DNA of 64,000 nt from Telopea speciosissima (lineage: Eukaryota; Streptophyta; Magnoliopsida; Proteales; Proteaceae), in the NCBI RefSeq assembly GCF_018873765.1, contig NW_025317406.1, positions 1 through 64,000 of the forward strand, given 5' to 3'. Positions 24,376 to 35,900 of this stretch are shown here, piece after piece. A program made the translations under genes and the position numbers. Below the pieces are notes generated by a model. That model was not told where the DNA came from and ran no database searches. It saw only the letters and a list, made by a program, of their open reading frames with translations. How positions within the stretch are numbered: the first letter of the stretch is position 1; the number at the start of each line of letters is the position of its first letter.

Positions 24376-27300
24376 ACCTCTGAAACCAAGTCTCTAAGAG
24401 ACTGAGCGAGGAGTTCCCATAGAATGCAACTCTCTTCAGAGGAAGGGTCTGCAGCGGTCCTGCCTAAAACAGTAAACACGATACGCCCAGTTGGAACCAA
24501 CTCTTCCGATCTGGACTTGAGAAACAGAGAGAAATCCCTCTGGAACTGTGCAAGATACGCCTCTTGCACTGCAGCTGGGCTTGTGTTGGAAATGTATATC
24601 TTCCCCTTGTTTACAGTCTCATTTAGTCCTGGTGGAACCTGTGCCACGAAACACACCTTTAATTTTTGTGGTTTATCAAATTTTAGCCACATGGCAGGAT
24701 GATATGGTAATTCTATAGTTTTAAGATTAAATTTACCACATGTCAAATTTCAGGATCTATTCCAATCAAATAATTTATTGATATTGATAAGTATCCTTGT
24801 ATGTTTTTTTATCCATCCATGTATGCCCTAGCACTCTCTAGACGTCCCTGGATTTTTAGAGCTTTGTTTTCCTACAAGGCGAAATCTATTTGGGCTGAAA
24901 ACCAACACAAGCTGTAAACCTTTACATGTTGAAATAACATAGCATATACATGGAGTTCAGTTACTCTGCATGCAGGTGCATTTACATGTAAGAGGCAACC
25001 ACGACATCTGTCATATTTTAACCATTTACAAGGGGAAGAGGGATATTTATGGAAACAAAATAAATATGTGATTGACTGTAAAATATACGTTCAGCTGCAC
25101 GTACATACAGATGATCCATGGTTCTATTGTTCTACACATGGGTCATCCTCACAAAGCTTAATAGGAATTAACAAGAATTTAGTCTTGGTGCAAATTTTAT
25201 CTACCTTACCTACCCTCATTTAGAGGGTAAGGGTAAAGTTTTATTATGTTTTGAGCTCTATAGGTAGGAGTAAGGGATTTATTCCATTTAGATAAACTAT
25301 GTAGGAAGTAGGAACGAGTAAGGAATAAATCCCTTACTCCTACCTACATGTTAGAAAATTGGAATCAAAAGGAAGAGGATAGAAAGATGGCCTGAGTCGA
25401 ACGAGGTCGTTCTGTCCTTAAGACAGTATTTGCACCCTCCTATTCCTGCAAAAGGTTGCAGCAAACCTGCCTCCCAAGATAAATCAAGCTAAAATAGATT
25501 ACTGGTTGCAGAATCAGTAACCTCTTCAAGCTATAGTGCGCCTCGCGCCTTGCACACTTGCATGCTCTCGAACGGTCACCGTCCTCGCTCGCAAGTGCAC
25601 CGTACAACCCTTTCCAAACATAACATGTGATAATAACATACAATCATATATAAACCAAAGGAAACACTTGTCCGTAACCGATGTGGGACTAAATCCCACA
25701 TCTATTATTTGAAAAAATTCCAACAGCTCAAAACATAAACTACTTCCTAACCCTGAGAATTATCCACCGAGTACGAGTAAGGGATTTATCCCCTTAGCTA
25801 TGTATGATGGTTTCCGATGGTTGCGGTGGACCATCGGCTCAAGGGGTAATTCTCAGGGTTAGGTACAACAATGGGATATAGGAATTGAGATTGTTGAGAG
25901 TGTCTATGACTAAACTCTCGATATTGGCCGGATTGGATAGGTATCGATTGAAACCACTGATCTGAGACACCGGTATGAACAAGGGTAAAACGATAATAAA
26001 AACAGGGACAAATGTGTCCTATGTGGCCCAATTCTGGGCAATACTGATCCGGGACACCGATCCGTTCCGATACCGAGATGATGAACCATGGTCTGGAGAT
26101 CCTCACATATCAAACCTGACCCTAGCCTGTTAAGGGTAATACAAAACCCTTTTGGAAATTAAACCATAACCTTTAGGAGTGGGGAAAGCCAGGCCCACCA
26201 CATTGTGTTTCTAGTGGTGCCCATCGGTAATCAATAGAGATGTAAACAAAATACCATCATAATACTTCTCTTTAACGTGGATTACGTACAGAATATATCC
26301 AATCCATGCATAAATGTGAATGGATTGACTGCAAGTAAAAGATCTCTGTGCTCATTTTCTTTTCTCAACTCACTCTGCAACACGAGTCTGGATCCTTTGC
26401 CGTACTATAGGGTGTGCGGTACATATTAACAGAGGTCATGTGAGCCATGTGTGTCACGTTGACACACGTGGCATTTCTTGTGTTGTCCTCCAGTACCGCA
26501 AAGGATTTTTATACTTGCAACACACTGAAATTTCTTTTGATGGGTTTTTGCCTTCGGGTTTTGTTCTGTGCAATCAGGTTGGTTACAATGAAACTGTTAT
26601 CATATTGAATTTGTCTTCTTTCGTATAATGGGGAAATGATTTCTGTGGGGGAAGTGTGGTGCCTGTGCTCAGGCTCATGGGGGGACAAAATGACTGCCCC
26701 ACCCCTAAAATGCGAAATGACCATCCCACTTGATGCTTCCACACATATTTTCATTGACTTCTACACGTACAAGGGTTACGCTTTCCCGTAGAAACACTTA
26801 CCCATTTATGTAACGTATAATAACGTCTTTACATAATATGGTGACAGTTTAGTATAACCATCCATGATAAAATAGAGAATCTCCATTCCCCAAAATGAAA
26901 GATGTGGGACTCCTATTCATGTTTTGTAGAAACCCATCAATGTGTCAAATAAATTTCATCAAGTTTATATTTTGTTAATATAATGTTTCATGTGAGATGA
27001 TTTGGTAGCTTACCTGAGAGAGCCAATGGAGACTAGAAGAAGAATGCACAAAATGTAAACTCCTGCTTGGGAAAAGCCTTCCATAAAAAGAACCAGGAAC
27101 ACCTGCAATGAAGCATGGCCTGTACTTATCTCCTTTGTCTTTCCTTCTCTTTTCATGGAAAGCAGTCAGTGACCTGAAAACTGTATTGAAATCATTTCCA
27201 GGGAGATCATTCAAGAATACATGAAACTCCGGTGGTGTTCGACCTAGTTGATGGCATATTTCTTCAATGATGTTCATGATCTCAGAGACAACTAGTAAGG

Positions 27301-27585
27301 TGTTTGGTCCTGATGAACAACCCAAGTCTGCAACTCGAATAGCCTCAGGGAAGGTAGTGAAATAGAGATCCAAAATGGCTTTCTCTATTATGGGCTTTGC
27401 CATGGAGATAATCCTACTCTAGAAAGGCCCACAAAAAAAAAATTTGTTAGTAGAAATGCAATTTTTTTTGGGCTTATTGATGTGAGTGAGAAAGAGGGAA
27501 GGTGACTAACCTGGGAAGCAGAGTTCTTAGCATAGCTAGTTTCTCCAGTGCCTCCATTCATGTGAAGAATTTGCTGCACTTCCAT
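23929..27585 (-). CDS. SABATH family carboxyl methyltransferase, 4 exons, 365 aa
   Basis: Exons 27585-27511, 27418-27014, 24638-24378, 24285-23929 (TAG) join in frame with GT/AG junctions. SABATH enzymes move a methyl group from S-adenosylmethionine to the carboxylate of small molecules such as salicylate, jasmonate, benzoate or IAA, in the cytosol. Seen: [14 protein letters not shown] at the N-terminus (residues 9-22), the SAM-binding DLGCSSGPN (56-64), [10 protein letters not shown] (94-103), [20 protein letters not shown] (151-160) and W234 in the substrate pocket. Length is typical (350-390). H156 replaces the Met usual in salicylate methyltransferases and matches the jasmonate methyltransferase type, so salicylate is not the obvious substrate. 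The start is set at the conserved MEVQQ; an upstream in-frame ATG at 27621 is less like the family. Confidence 0.92.
24326..24372. repeat. (GA)n microsatellite in SABATH intron 3
   Basis: About 23 GA units fill most of the 92-bp intron 3 (24377-24286), ending 5 bp from the donor site. On the transcribed strand it reads (CT)n directly after the 5' splice site. Length variation here would change the intron size. Confidence 0.9.
24639..27013 (-). other. SABATH intron 2
   Basis: 2.4 kb intron with no coding signal. It holds a 24-bp inverted repeat at 25261-25346 and a related third copy near 25771-25795. The segment from about 25400 to 26130 contains repeated wording (CATCATATACAAACC, GATCCGGGACACCGATCC). 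SABATH introns are usually short, so this one has probably been enlarged by repeats. Confidence 0.5.
25261..25346. repeat. Inverted repeat, perfect 24-25 bp arms, 36-nt loop
   Basis: AGGTAGGAGTAAGGGATTTA... at 25261-25285 is exactly complementary to 25322-25346. A partial further copy (GAGTAAGGGATTTATCCCCT) is at 25772-25792. Confidence 0.85.
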
Positions 27586-27660
27586 GGCCTTTGAGTGCTC
27601 ATTCATATGTTGAGCCCTCAAGTTTGTTCCTCTTTATCTCTATCTTTAAGCTCCACTTTG

Positions 27661-27671
27661 TATTTTTATAA
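27661..27671 (-). promoter_or_regulatory. Putative TATA box of the SABATH gene
   Basis: Minus-strand CTTATAAAAATA lies about 80 bp upstream of the chosen ATG at 27585, a plausible TATA position for a short leader. There is no transcript evidence. Confidence 0.45.
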
Positions 27672-27837
27672 GCTTCCATCATCCATTTATTGTATTAAAA
27701 TCATGAAATGTGGGGTTGTAATGGCAAGTAATGATGGAGGAGGTTTGAGGGGAAGGATTCCTCTCTCCCTATCCATGAAGTGGACCAGGCAGCATGCTGC
27801 ATGCATGGGAGTTATAACCAGATAACCAGCTGTTGCA

Positions 27838-28395
27838 TGGAGTTATAACCATAGTTAGTAAAATCGAGAATGGTAAAAAAACGGACTTCTACGGTACGGG
27901 TTTTAAGCGGTAAAAATTGTAAATGGACGGTCAAATAAAACAGTCAAAAAAGTAAAAATGGAAAACAAACAATACGGGGTTTAAACGTTTATATTTCAAA
28001 ATAATGGAACAAAAAAAAGGCACTATATATTCTCAAATAAATTGAGGAATTTTTATTCAAAATATATGTTTCTATTTTTGGGATCCGTGCATTGACCTTG
28101 AGTTGAAGGTGATATCATGAAAAATGTAGCCCTTCGAGTCATCATTATGTCGGTGAAAGAATCAGGCTGATCAGAGTTCAAAAGAAAAAGATATGATCAG
28201 TTAAGTCCAAGGTCTTAAAAAACGTCAAAAAAAGGGAAAGGTATTTTAAACGCGTTTAAAACGAAAATGCTTGCCGTTTGCTATTTTTTACCATATGTTG
28301 GGGTAACATACAACAAAACTTGTTTAAAACGGTAAAAAACGGGAACATGTTTAAAACGAAGTTTTAAGCGCTTTTTTACTAATAGTGATTATAAC
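27838..28395. mobile_element. MITE-like element with degenerate inverted ends
   Basis: GTTATAACCATAGTTAGTAAAA at the left is an imperfect inverse of TTTTTTACTAATAGTGATTATAAC at the right. The interior has repeated TTTAAACG/GGTAAAAA words and no open frame. The flanks share a direct repeat of about 28 bp (TTATAACCAGATAACC.AGCT.TTGCATG) at about 27810 and 28390. Confidence 0.55.
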
Positions 28396-29210
28396 CAGAT
28401 AACTAGCTATTGCATGCATGCATTTGCAGTTAAAGTTAAAATTTAACTCATGGCTAGATATTACACAAATCACGTAATTATGAATTAAAAATAGGCCATA
28501 CTATCGTACACGCCACCGATAAAACCCTCCATGCATGCATTTGGAGTTAAAGTTAAGATTAATTCACTTTTGTTTGCTTTGTCATCTCTTCCACTCAGAG
28601 TTTGTTCCTTTGGGAGGTTAACCCTCTTTTACCCATTTTTCCGGCAAGTGTTATCCACTTTGCTTTGTCTATATCATCATTCCATCAACCATCCCCCACT
28701 TGCAATATATGCACTTTTCTGAAGGTAAACCCTCTTTAGGATTTTGTCCATGACCTTTTTGGATTTGTTGTGTGGTCCACAACTCTACATTTTAGCTTTT
28801 GAGATAGCCAAATCCCTTACCCTCCTTCCTCCTTTTCTTTTCTCTTTTCTTTTTCGAAAGATCAAAGTAAATGAGAAAAGGGAAAGCTAAAGGGAGTGTG
28901 GGTGTGGAAGGGGTTTCTGATCAGGCCCTTAGTTTTTTTCACGTGCCATATCAAGTTAGCCATCCTTGACTACTAGGACATGAGGAGAACGTACACCATG
29001 TCTTGGTTTTTGTTTTTTTGGCGGAGTGGGGGAGGGGGGGAGGACACCATGTCGTGGTTGTTGTTGGTGAATCCTGATTTCGGTCTAAAATGTGTGGTTG
29101 AGATCTTTAGAGGATCATTTCGGCCTCAAAACGATCTCAGATTGCTAAGAAATGGTATACATCACTGTCAAAGGCAATGTGTTGTGTTGGGCTTGTCGAG
29201 ACCTTTGAAA
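28396..29210. other. Intergenic, no supported gene
   Basis: AT-rich sequence upstream of the SABATH gene. It contains a GTGGGGGAGGGGGGG stretch at 29027-29041 set between two copies of ACACCATGTC.TGGTT (28992 and 29043). I see nothing else. Confidence 0.4.
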
Positions 29211-29625
29211 TGATATATTTTTTTATATATGTTATGTTTTGGTCCAACCCTGTTTGGTTTGACAATTTCTGGGTTCAGGGGTATTTTTGTACTTTCTTGG
29301 GTTAAGATTTTTCTATAAAATATCATTAACTCTTTGAGAGGAGTGACTGTGAAATCTGAGGGTTTGTAACATTTTCAAAGAATAGTGAAATTCGTTTTGC
29401 TGCGCGGTCGTGGATGTAGCTTCTAGTTTAGAGGGTGAACCACGTAAATCATGGTGTTGTGCATTGTGTGTTTTTTTCTTCATTTTCGCTTTTTTTCTGC
29501 AAATCGTCACTCTTGGGCGTTGTTTTCTTAACATTGATCAATATCAATTTGCGGTTTTTTTTTTTTTAAAGTTGGGGTCCTTTCAATTTATAGTCGATTG
29601 TGGACACTAAATTTTGTCACCCTTG
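29210..29625 (+). repeat. Probable solo LTR fragment
   Basis: The order TATAAAATATCATT, then CTGCGCGGTCGTGGATGTAG, then GGTGAACCACGTAAATC resembles the R-U5 region of plant LTR retrotransposons, where a GTGGA.GTAG...CCACGTAAATC block is common. No internal retroelement coding region or second LTR is nearby, so a solo or truncated LTR is inferred. Confidence 0.4.
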
Positions 29626-30411
29626 GAAGTGTGGCGATAGTGGTGGAAGGAGTCTTTTGGAATCTCATCGAAAATGTTAGTTATTGACAATATTAGAAAA
29701 TTAGAGTTTTGTCGGATAAAATTACCATTTTACCTTTAATGCCACTTTTGTGCCCAAATCTTTTCATAATGGACCAAAACTCCTAGGATATATATGTTTT
29801 ATCATATTTAGCCTAGATGTATATGATGCTGCTTTTTCAGAAAAAATCAAGATTTTCTAGGTGAAATGATTAAAATACCCCTCGTATTAATTAATAATCC
29901 AAATCTTTTAGAATGATCCCAAATTTTGTGCTTTATCATTTTAAAACAGATCGTGATAGTTGGCGTAAAAAATATCTGATTTAACCATTGTTTTACCAAA
30001 ATTTCTCCTAGAAAGTACCTAGAACTTCAGGCCTAGTTTTGAGCATGTGTTTTTTTTGTCAAATCACCACATAACTCTTACATCATTGGATATTACATCT
30101 CAATACCTTTCCAATGAAACATGGACCGTGAACATCGAACCACCGGATCTCTCGAAATCATCATCGGAAGTTCAATGCACAAAATGACCCAATTGACCAA
30201 TGGAGGATTGCCATGTGGCACCTTTTTTAGGCATCTCATGGGTGTCTCTACGGCACCAGAGACAGCCCTTGTGGTGCCGCAGGGCCCATTTTTGCTTATA
30301 AAAATTCTGCCTCTCATACGTGAGGGAGGGGTTAAGAAGAGAGAGAGAGAGAGAGGAAACCAAGGAAGGGTTTTGCCCAAATTTCCTAGAACCCTCCCCC
30401 ACCCCACCCCC
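29626..30411. other. Intergenic, possible repeat U3 region
   Basis: No gene. About 30050-30340 (CCAATGAAACATGGACCGTG..., TGCTTATAAAAATTCTGCC near 30293) resembles a promoter-bearing repeat end. No partner copy was found. Confidence 0.3.
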
Positions 30412-30475
30412 AAAAAAAAAAAAAAAAAAACCCCCCCCCCAAAAAAAAAAAAAAAAAACCCCCCCCCCCCCCCCC
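30412..30475. repeat. Low-complexity A19-C10-A18-C17 block
   Basis: Four alternating homopolymer runs: A 30412-30430, C 30431-30440, A 30441-30458, C 30459-30475, followed by CA-rich repeats. Homopolymer lengths here are likely unreliable in any assembly. Confidence 0.9.
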
Positions 30476-30479
30476 ACAA

Positions 30480-32190
30480 ACCCCACACACACGGAACACA
30501 CACACACACCAGAAATGTCCAATAGCCTTAGAATAGAAAGTAAAAGTCAAAATGCAAAGTGGAGGCTCTCCTTCAATCAATGAAGCTAGAGTATTATCTC
30601 TCCTCGCTTGGTTAACCTTGAAATTACCAAAATACCCCTGATAATCCAAAGAAGCAACAAAGCACATAATAAAAAAGGCAACTGCAAAACAAAGTATTTG
30701 AGACCCCCACTGGACTATAAATTGTGCTAGGAGGCACCTAGCTATCTATAGATCACCGATAAGGGCCCCACACATTTGAGTCAACATATCTCCCTAGGCA
30801 AGTCGGAAACCAAGGGTAGTTAGCTATTTGGTTTTCTTTTTTTATGTTATATATTTGGGTTTTTTATAAGCAACTTCTTCTCCTAACCCTCCCTAATAAT
30901 TCCAACCTAATGTAGATATAAGTCACCTAATATGCTAGTTAAGTACCCTAATCGGGGTTTTGTCCGATCATGTGTTCTTTTAGGTGAATTGACTTTATCT
31001 TTGAATATGTGTTTGTGAACATTTATATGTATATATATGTACCACCAATGCAATAAATGGCCTTTCTTAAATTTTAAGCACATCACTTGGACATAATTTA
31101 TAGTAGGCTCTTTTATGCCATGCCAAGTGAACCAAACTAAGGTCCATTTAGACTACCACAAGGTTAAGTCATTGATCAATGATAGATGTTAACCATTTAG
31201 GTCCAGTTAACTTAGTCTATACTATAAGCCACCTATCTTAGGTTTTTTATATTATGTCCTTGGGTGAATAGCTGAGCTTGAGCACTTGGGATCATTACAT
31301 TTTAGGATCATCTAGATATTACAAGATGAAACAAAACACTTAGGATATATTCAAGCAATCTGAAATAAATCTTCTATTTATGACTATACTTGCTTAAATC
31401 CTCATGGATGGTTTGGATTGATCCTCCAATTGGAGCTCTACCAATCCATGACACAGTCTCTTAAACATCTTGAAATCTTATAATTTGATGTTTGGGTTCA
31501 AGGGCATGTTTCTCAATTCTTGGAACCTGTATACTCATTAAAGCACAAGGAAGACCATTATAGTTTTTTCCTTCACAAATATAATGTATTCATCAAAACA
31601 TGAAATTCACTTATTTCCAAAGATTGTATTCATGGCATCATTTGTCTCAACAATAATAAACATATTCACTCTTTTCATAACCAACGATCATATCGATTTC
31701 GACAAGGATGAATATAAGGTAATTGACCTATAGGCAACTACAAAGGCTAAGCCGAATATTCGTTTGGAGAAGTTTTGAACCATGACAGTAACACCAACTT
31801 TGGATCTCACTCTCATTCTGGTTAGGACATATAGGATCTTTCTTTTTATCATCAGCTTATACTATAGACCATTGGCGAGAGAGAGAGAGAGATTTTGAAT
31901 GGCGATTTATATTGGATGAATATATCGTATGGAGATGATATAAGTGGATAAAGACTATGTCAATGGACCAAACTTGGTCATCACATCATCAAGTTATCTA
32001 TACCTTATAAAGGGATAAAGTCAAACGTAGTTCAAGGGAAAAATATTATGTGTTAAAGCCTCCATAATTAAGCTCCACTATAGCTAGATGAGTTTGAAGA
32101 TGTTAATCTCATTATCATATAACCCATGAGGAATTTACTAGGTTATAACATGGATTGGGAAATGCTACATGATTTCCCTTTTACCACCAT
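30480..32190. other. Intergenic upstream of RAD17
   Basis: 1.7 kb of AT-rich DNA without a recognisable gene or repeat pair. A (GA)n stretch lies near 31878. Confidence 0.45.
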
Positions 32191-32194
32191 ACAA

Positions 32195-32370
32195 GCAAAC
32201 GGATTGGGATCATCTCCAGTGAGCCTAGCGCCCAGGGAGTACCTAATGAGCGTCCAACGGCTGGGCTGGTTGGCTGGAGAACGCAGGGATGTGTACCGGC
32301 ACGCATCCAGCTAGCCCAGCCATTGGATGTCCACTGGAGAGGAGCCTGATCCCAAACAAACGGGCCTTAG
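32195..32370. mobile_element. MITE-like foldback (about 170 bp)
   Basis: TTGGGATCATCTCCAGTG and GCGTCCAACGGCTGGGCT on the left are mirrored by AGCCCAGCCATTGGATGTCC and CTGGAGAGGAGCCTGATCCC on the right. Arms are 60-70 bp with few mismatches and a short loop. There is no coding potential. It sits about 550 bp upstream of the RAD17 start. Confidence 0.75.
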
Positions 32371-32924
32371 GCGCCTTACTGAAAAATGTTTGTGGATTCT
32401 AATCTGAGGGTTACTAACTCCGATAGTACCGAGTACTGACGCTCTCTTTATGCTTTCCCCATTTTATATTGTCTTCAGAGTTCAGACCAGCTTCTCGACT
32501 ACGCCATTGTGAAGTATCGGTGTCAAGTTATAACCAAAGAAAACCCGCGCTTTTTCGAACGCTCGAGCCTGAAGCCTTGAAATCTCGAAGTCGATTCTAC
32601 TGCAAATATTGCCGACGAAACTATTATTTTCTGTTCTCTCATGCAATTTTCATATTATTCTTGCTATTCTACTGCACTGCAATTTGGTTAGTACTGTTTT
32701 ATCTCCTCTCCATACATTTCAGTTTTCGTACATCAAATTGAATTTAGCTCGAGATGTCGATGTTGTCCATGACATTACCTAAGTTTTTTTTTTTTTTGTG
32801 TGTTTGTGTGTGCCATGGATACGATTTTTAGAGATTGCTAAATCGGGTTTTCAGGTTAGGGGAGATTTCGTGGAATTGTTCAGACCATGCTGACTGGAAT
32901 AGCTAGGTTTTATTCTTCGAGGTG

Positions 32925-35900
32925 ATGGGGAAAAAACATGTGGTTGTTGGTTCTTCATCAGATGACGAGGAGGGAGGTCGTCCACGAAGCACGAGAGGCA
33001 GCAACTCTTCTAAGTCAAAATCAAGATGGTCTGTTCCGCGTGTGAATTTGAGAAGTTCTAAAAGGACCCGCATTTCAGAATCTTTTTCTAGTTCGTGTAA
33101 AGAATTCAGTGGAGTAGAAGAGGTTGTTTTATTTTCTCGAGTTTATTCTTTATTTAATTAATGAACTTTGCTTACTTGTATTTTTACATTTAGGAGGTTT
33201 TTAGTGAGCAGACATCCCTGTACTGCAAATCAAACTATCTTATTTCCTAAAGAAAATTTCCATCAGGCACTGGATGGTAGATGCCTTTGCAATGCTGCTC
33301 TTTAATGTTTACTTCTAAATGACAATAATTTCCAGAGAACAGTAAGAGGACAAATACGACTGGCTTATAATAAGAAAGGGCGAACTAAAAAATTGTGGTA
33401 CTGATGTTAAACAACCAGGATTTATTGGGTGGGGAAAGTGAATATGTGCCATTAATACTGCTGAATGGGCATATATTATTCAGAGGGGAAAGAGAAACTT
33501 TGATGTACAAGTGTTGGCCCGTCCCCCCCCCCCCCCCCCCGGGGATTAGATCAATAAGTTGGTCATTGTAATTTTATTTGGCCTTGTATATAATTCATTT
33601 AACAATTGAAATGGATACTTGATAGTGGTAATAAAAATGTCACAAATATATAATGCAATGAAAACAATGCAGCTTTGCTTGGCACTGTAAACAAGCATCA
33701 GCTAATTCTATAGGTTTCATAGGAGCACAAATTTTCAGCTTTCTCATGAATATGGTCCACAATTCTGTTTTTTCACTGGATCTTATGATATCTTCTACAA
33801 ATTGAAGATTTTTATTCTTCAAATAGGGTTCTGTAATCCTTTCAATATTTTTTTTTGGTTTCCTCTTGGGGGATGGGGGAAGGGAAATCCCTGGGTTTTA
33901 CAGAAATATTTCTTCTTAACAGCATGTTAATAAATGGCCTTCATGAAACAACTCATGGGCTTTAATTATATTTTACTATCAATGGTATAGCTTTGCTTGA
34001 TGAGAACACATAAAGGATCAAACAGCTTCATTATCAGCATCGTACTTGTCTGCGGGGACCTTGCTTAGAGTCTTGCATCGTACCTTGCCTTGTAGCCACC
34101 ACCTATCGTCATACTTGGCATGGAACTATCAATGTCCTTTTTTATTTTTATTTTTAATCTTGATAGGTCATTCCTATCCCACTTTTGACTTTCTTCCCCA
34201 TTCTGAATTCATCCATTTCTATTTTCTTGTTAATCGTGTCTTCATGGTTGGATTGAATTTATCACATTGTGTACACGCGTAACAATTCCATGGATCTGGT
34301 GAACCTGTCTTCTTTGTATGATAAGCAATTAAAAAACAAGGGCTGTTGCAGCCTCACCGACGTAGCTCTTCCTCACAGGTTGTTTTTCTGCATGGTTCCA
34401 CTTTCCACCATCTGACTGTCTTATTTGGTTAATTGGTTGCTATCTTTATCTACTGATTGCAGCTTGCGACTCCAACTGATAATATTTTACAATTCAGCAT
34501 CTTGGTTTTGAGTAGTAACTCTTTTCTTGTATTAACATTTATAATTTGTGTATAAATAAGTGTAGAAAGTCCACAAAACATATCCTATCGGTTTGATTTT
34601 TGGCCTCGAGATATATGATGGTTTTCTGAAGGATGGGTCTAGAACCCCCTCTTTGCTTTAAAGTGCCCATATTTATAGCAATTCACAGTTGGTAGAGTGT
34701 CCTTATGGTCTGTAGGCCAATAAATAACATAGATTACTTAAGTGAAGAACCAGGCCCAGTGCTATTTTAAGATGTTTTTTCCCCCCTTACAAAATGGCCA
34801 TCTCTCGTGTTCTTGTAAATATTCCCAACTTGATCTTGTTGCTTGCGTCTTAATGCAGATTGGTTTCGATTCACTTGATGAAGATTTTTATGAATGTCTT
34901 CGAGGGTTCAAAGTTGTCAGTGGTATGACACTCCAATAATTTTTTGCTTTTATCATGCTTCTTGTCTTCTTGCTGTACTTTGGATTATTTGCTTCTCTTA
35001 TGCTGGGGGAGTGGAGAATTTTCAGCAGTCCTGACTCTGCTTTTGTTTAAATTCTTCTTGTATTGCCTAAAATAAGCACTTTGCATCCTGATCTAGACTT
35101 TGCTGATTTTTGAGGTCTGTTGAGTTCATATTTTCTTCTCCTTAAAAGTTCAAGTTCAAGATCATGCCAGGGTGCCCTTATTGCTTGCATGACCTGAGAG
35201 GACCAAGGTTTGATTGAGTACACAATATTTCATCATAGATATATCATCTTCAAGCATTAGACGTTAATATAGAAAAAAAAATAAATTATAATATGAAAAG
35301 AAAAATTTCCATTCTTTAGATCAAAGTTGTCTGTCTTTCTGTTTCTCTCTCTCTCTCTCTCTGATGCAGAATTTCGGCAAGAAGAGAAGAAGAGCCTGTT
35401 GTTTTGGGTTTGGTTTAGTTTTCTGGGTCATCCTGAACCTTAGGTTTAATATTGGTTCAAGTTAGACTTAATTTTAAGTTCCCAATGGGTTATCTGGGTT
35501 ATGGGTTTAGTATTTTTGGGTTTTCTATTGTAATGAGCCAATTCTATAAGCTGAAATATGAGGGACTTGAGTACTATATGGGATTAGGTGTTAGTTTATA
35601 TTTTATAGAGCTTCTATTTTCAAGTCTGGGCAAGCTTATAAACATATGTACAGGCTTGGTGGTGATTCCAAGGCCCTAACCTTTCTTTTATTGGTTTATC
35701 TTTCTTCTTTATTCCTACAATTAGAACTACAATGAATTTTCTGCATATACAAGTCTCCAGTGTCTGTTTTATTTCCTGACCTGCTATTCTGATCTCCAAC
35801 CATTATCAAATTTTTTTTTCCCGAGTTTCAGAGCTGGTTTTACTGCTGAATAGCACCTTCAGTTCAGTCCTTCGGTTCCAAGTTTTGTTGACAGTTCTCT

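Noticed and set aside
27586..27621. Upstream in-frame ATG giving 12 extra residues on the SABATH protein
   Set aside because: SABATH proteins start at the MEV...LHMNGG position; the extension lies in the likely 5' leader.
30093..30583. Open frames on both strands across the poly-A/poly-C block
   Set aside because: They encode only homopolymeric Lys/Pro or Phe/Gly runs and exist because of low complexity.
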